In this document: piece by piece, positions 62,873-64,000 of the stretch
Numbering within the stretch: position 1 is the first letter of the stretch
How the letters are laid out: each line of letters starts with the position of its first letter
NCBI RefSeq assembly: GCF_012726195.1
Contig: NZ_JAASAF010000005.1
Coordinates: 1-64,000 of the forward strand
Origin: Rhodococcus sp. HNM0563
GTDB taxonomy: Bacteria > Actinomycetota > Actinomycetes > Mycobacteriales > Mycobacteriaceae
Direction of reading: 5' to 3'
Length of the DNA stretch: 64,000 nucleotides
Made by a program: the position numbers and the translations under genes
Notes under the pieces: model-generated
Databases searched by the model: none
What the model was told of the DNA's origin: nothing
The model's input: the letters and a program-made list of their open reading frames with translations, nothing else

Positions 62873-64000
62873 CTAGACGTTCGCGGTGACGCGCGCCTCG
62901 GCAGAGCGGAGCGTGCCCGGGATGCGTAGACGCTCGGTTCGAGGGGCCACGACCTTGTCTTCGGGTTCGTCCTTTTTCTCGGCTTCGAAATCATTGCGCA
63001 GGAAGGATTCTCGGGAATCGTCGAGGATCTCCAGCCACGGTGCGGGGAGCGGCGGTGCGGTGGTTCCGGTGAGGGTGGACGTATAGCTACGGTTGCGGTA
63101 GCCCATGATGTCGGCCTTCTTGTCCTTCTTCCACTGCTTGAACACCTCACCCTGGCGCTCGACGTGGAACTCGGGATAGTCGGTCGCATCGACGAGATCC
63201 CGGATGTACGCGGCCTGGAAGTCGATGTCCTCGATCGGGTTGCTCAGAGCCTCTTCGCGGGTTCGCCACGACTCGATATCTGCGTCGCGACTGTCGAAGT
63301 CGGGCAACGCGATCCGGCCGAGCATCACGTCGCGGGCGTACCACGCCTGCGCGTCGAACATGTTGAACGTGAAGTACTGGTCCTGCATGCCGAGGTACAT
63401 CAGGCGCGGGTTGTTCTGGAAGAAGATGCCCTTGTAGATGTTTCGCGGGTACAGCCGGTTGTTGGTACGCAGTCGCAGCTCGTCGGGCAGGAACGGGAAG
63501 TGGTGCTGGTAGCCGGTGCAGAGCACGATGGCGTCGACCTCGCGGGTGCTGCCGTCCTTGAAATGTGCTGTGCTGCCGTCGACATGCGTGAGCAGTGGCA
63601 CTTCGGAGAACGCATCGGGCCAGTCATGTCCCATCGGCGCGGAGCGGTAACTGAAGGTGACCTGCTTTGCACCGTACTTGTAGCACTGCGTTCCGATGTC
63701 CTCGGCCGAGTAACTGCTGCCGACGAGAAGCAGTCGCTTGCCTGCGAACTCGGCGGCGTCACGGAAATCGTGCGCGTGCAGGACGCGCCCGGGGAACCGG
63801 TCGAGGCCCTCGAATTCGGGCACGTTCGGAGTGGAGAAGTGCCCGGTGGCGACGACCACGTAGTCGAATTCGTCGGATTCGAGTTCGCCCTTGTCGTGGT
63901 CCATCACGGTAACGGTGAACTTCTTGGTCTGTTCGGAGTAGTCGACCCACCGCACCGCTGTGTTGAACCGGACGTACTTGCGCACATCGCTTTTCTCTAC
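62873..64000 (-). CDS. Flavin-containing monooxygenase, Tmm-like (5' end outside window)
   Basis: At least 375 residues of an FAD- and NADPH-dependent monooxygenase; the first 70-80 residues with the FAD-binding glycine motif lie beyond the right edge. The stretches VVATGHFSTPNVPEFEG, LVGSSYSAEDIGTQCYKYGA and FNMFDAQAWYARDVMLG are close to bacterial trimethylamine monooxygenase, which oxidises trimethylamine to its N-oxide. A different amine or sulfide substrate is possible. The C-terminal 50 residues are charged and not conserved. Its stop is 3 bases from the convergent DUF853 stop, inside a tiny ACGCTAG repeat. Confidence 0.85.
   Translation of the reverse strand, partial: VEKSDVRKYVRFNTAVRWVDYSEQTKKFTVTVMDHDKGELESDEFDYVVVATGHFSTPNVPEFEGLDRFPGRVLHAHDFRDAAEFAGKRLLLVGSSYSAEDIGTQCYKYGAKQVTFSYRSAPMGHDWPDAFSEVPLLTHVDGSTAHFKDGSTREVDAIVLCTGYQHHFPFLPDELRLRTNNRLYPRNIYKGIFFQNNPRLMYLGMQDQYFTFNMFDAQAWYARDVMLGRIALPDFDSRDADIESWRTREEALSNPIEDIDFQAAYIRDLVDATDYPEFHVERQGEVFKQWKKDKKADIMGYRNRSYTSTLTGTTAPPLPAPWLEILDDSRESFLRNDFEAEKKDEPEDKVVAPRTERLRIPGTLRSAEARVTANV

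Overview
The window is a gene-dense, high-GC actinobacterial chromosome segment. It carries a single-chain type I fatty acid synthase followed by acpS, a LdtMt2-like L,D-transpeptidase, the NucS mismatch endonuclease, the GlgE glucan genes, and many genes with a TANNNT box 6-7 bases before the start codon (leaderless transcription). Together these point to a mycolic-acid-lineage member of the Mycobacteriales, most likely Rhodococcus or a close relative. The genus is inferred from gene content; only the last bases of a 5S rRNA gene are present.

Layout. Positions 1-137 are the 3' end of an rRNA operon with two terminator hairpins. An ectoine/hydroxyectoine-type uptake operon (ehuBCDA, 334-3451) follows. 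From 3462 to 28651 the order closely follows the M. tuberculosis Rv1320c-Rv1341 block: adenylate cyclase, nucS, a zinc-ribbon protein, a DivIVA-like coiled coil, methylmalonyl-CoA epimerase, thiolase, a thioredoxin-like protein, glgB-glgE, glgP, dinG, pncA, pncB, clpS, a DUF2017 protein, a P1 peptidase, rhomboid, a cyclic-nucleotide phosphodiesterase, rph and rdgB. The mec-cysO-cysM and murI genes expected inside this block are missing.

From 28705 to 34977 an inserted module separates rdgB from its usual DUF3817/LprD-like neighbours. It contains TetR plus a DUF2236 oxygenase, then a partner-switching/two-component cluster: STAS, a RsbW-like kinase, a response regulator fused to a PP2C phosphatase, a CHASE3-type histidine kinase and a second response regulator. 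From 35863 to 40995 there is another variable stretch with an arylsulfatase, a membrane protein, a cupredoxin lipoprotein, tRNA-Leu and an HNH endonuclease.

From 41405 the order follows the M. tuberculosis Rv2524c-Rv2510c block: fas, acpS, (inserted: TetR, ABC exporter, TetR), M20 peptidase, bcp, a DUF3618 protein, an L,D-transpeptidase, tRNA-Lys, ldtB, a secreted lipase, tRNA-His, orn and a HerA/DUF853 ATPase. A Tmm-like flavin monooxygenase runs off the right edge.

Themes that link the genes: osmolyte uptake; alpha-glucan synthesis and breakdown (GlgE, GlgB, GlgP); cAMP made and destroyed by two window genes; NAD salvage (PncA, PncB); cell-wall 3-3 crosslinking; and fatty-acid synthesis with its own ACP-activating enzyme. 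The least explained items are the partner-switching cluster without a sigma factor, a 22-codon hydrophobic peptide gene with its own ribosome site between glgE and glgP, and a dyad element shared by the tRNA-Lys and tRNA-His promoters.
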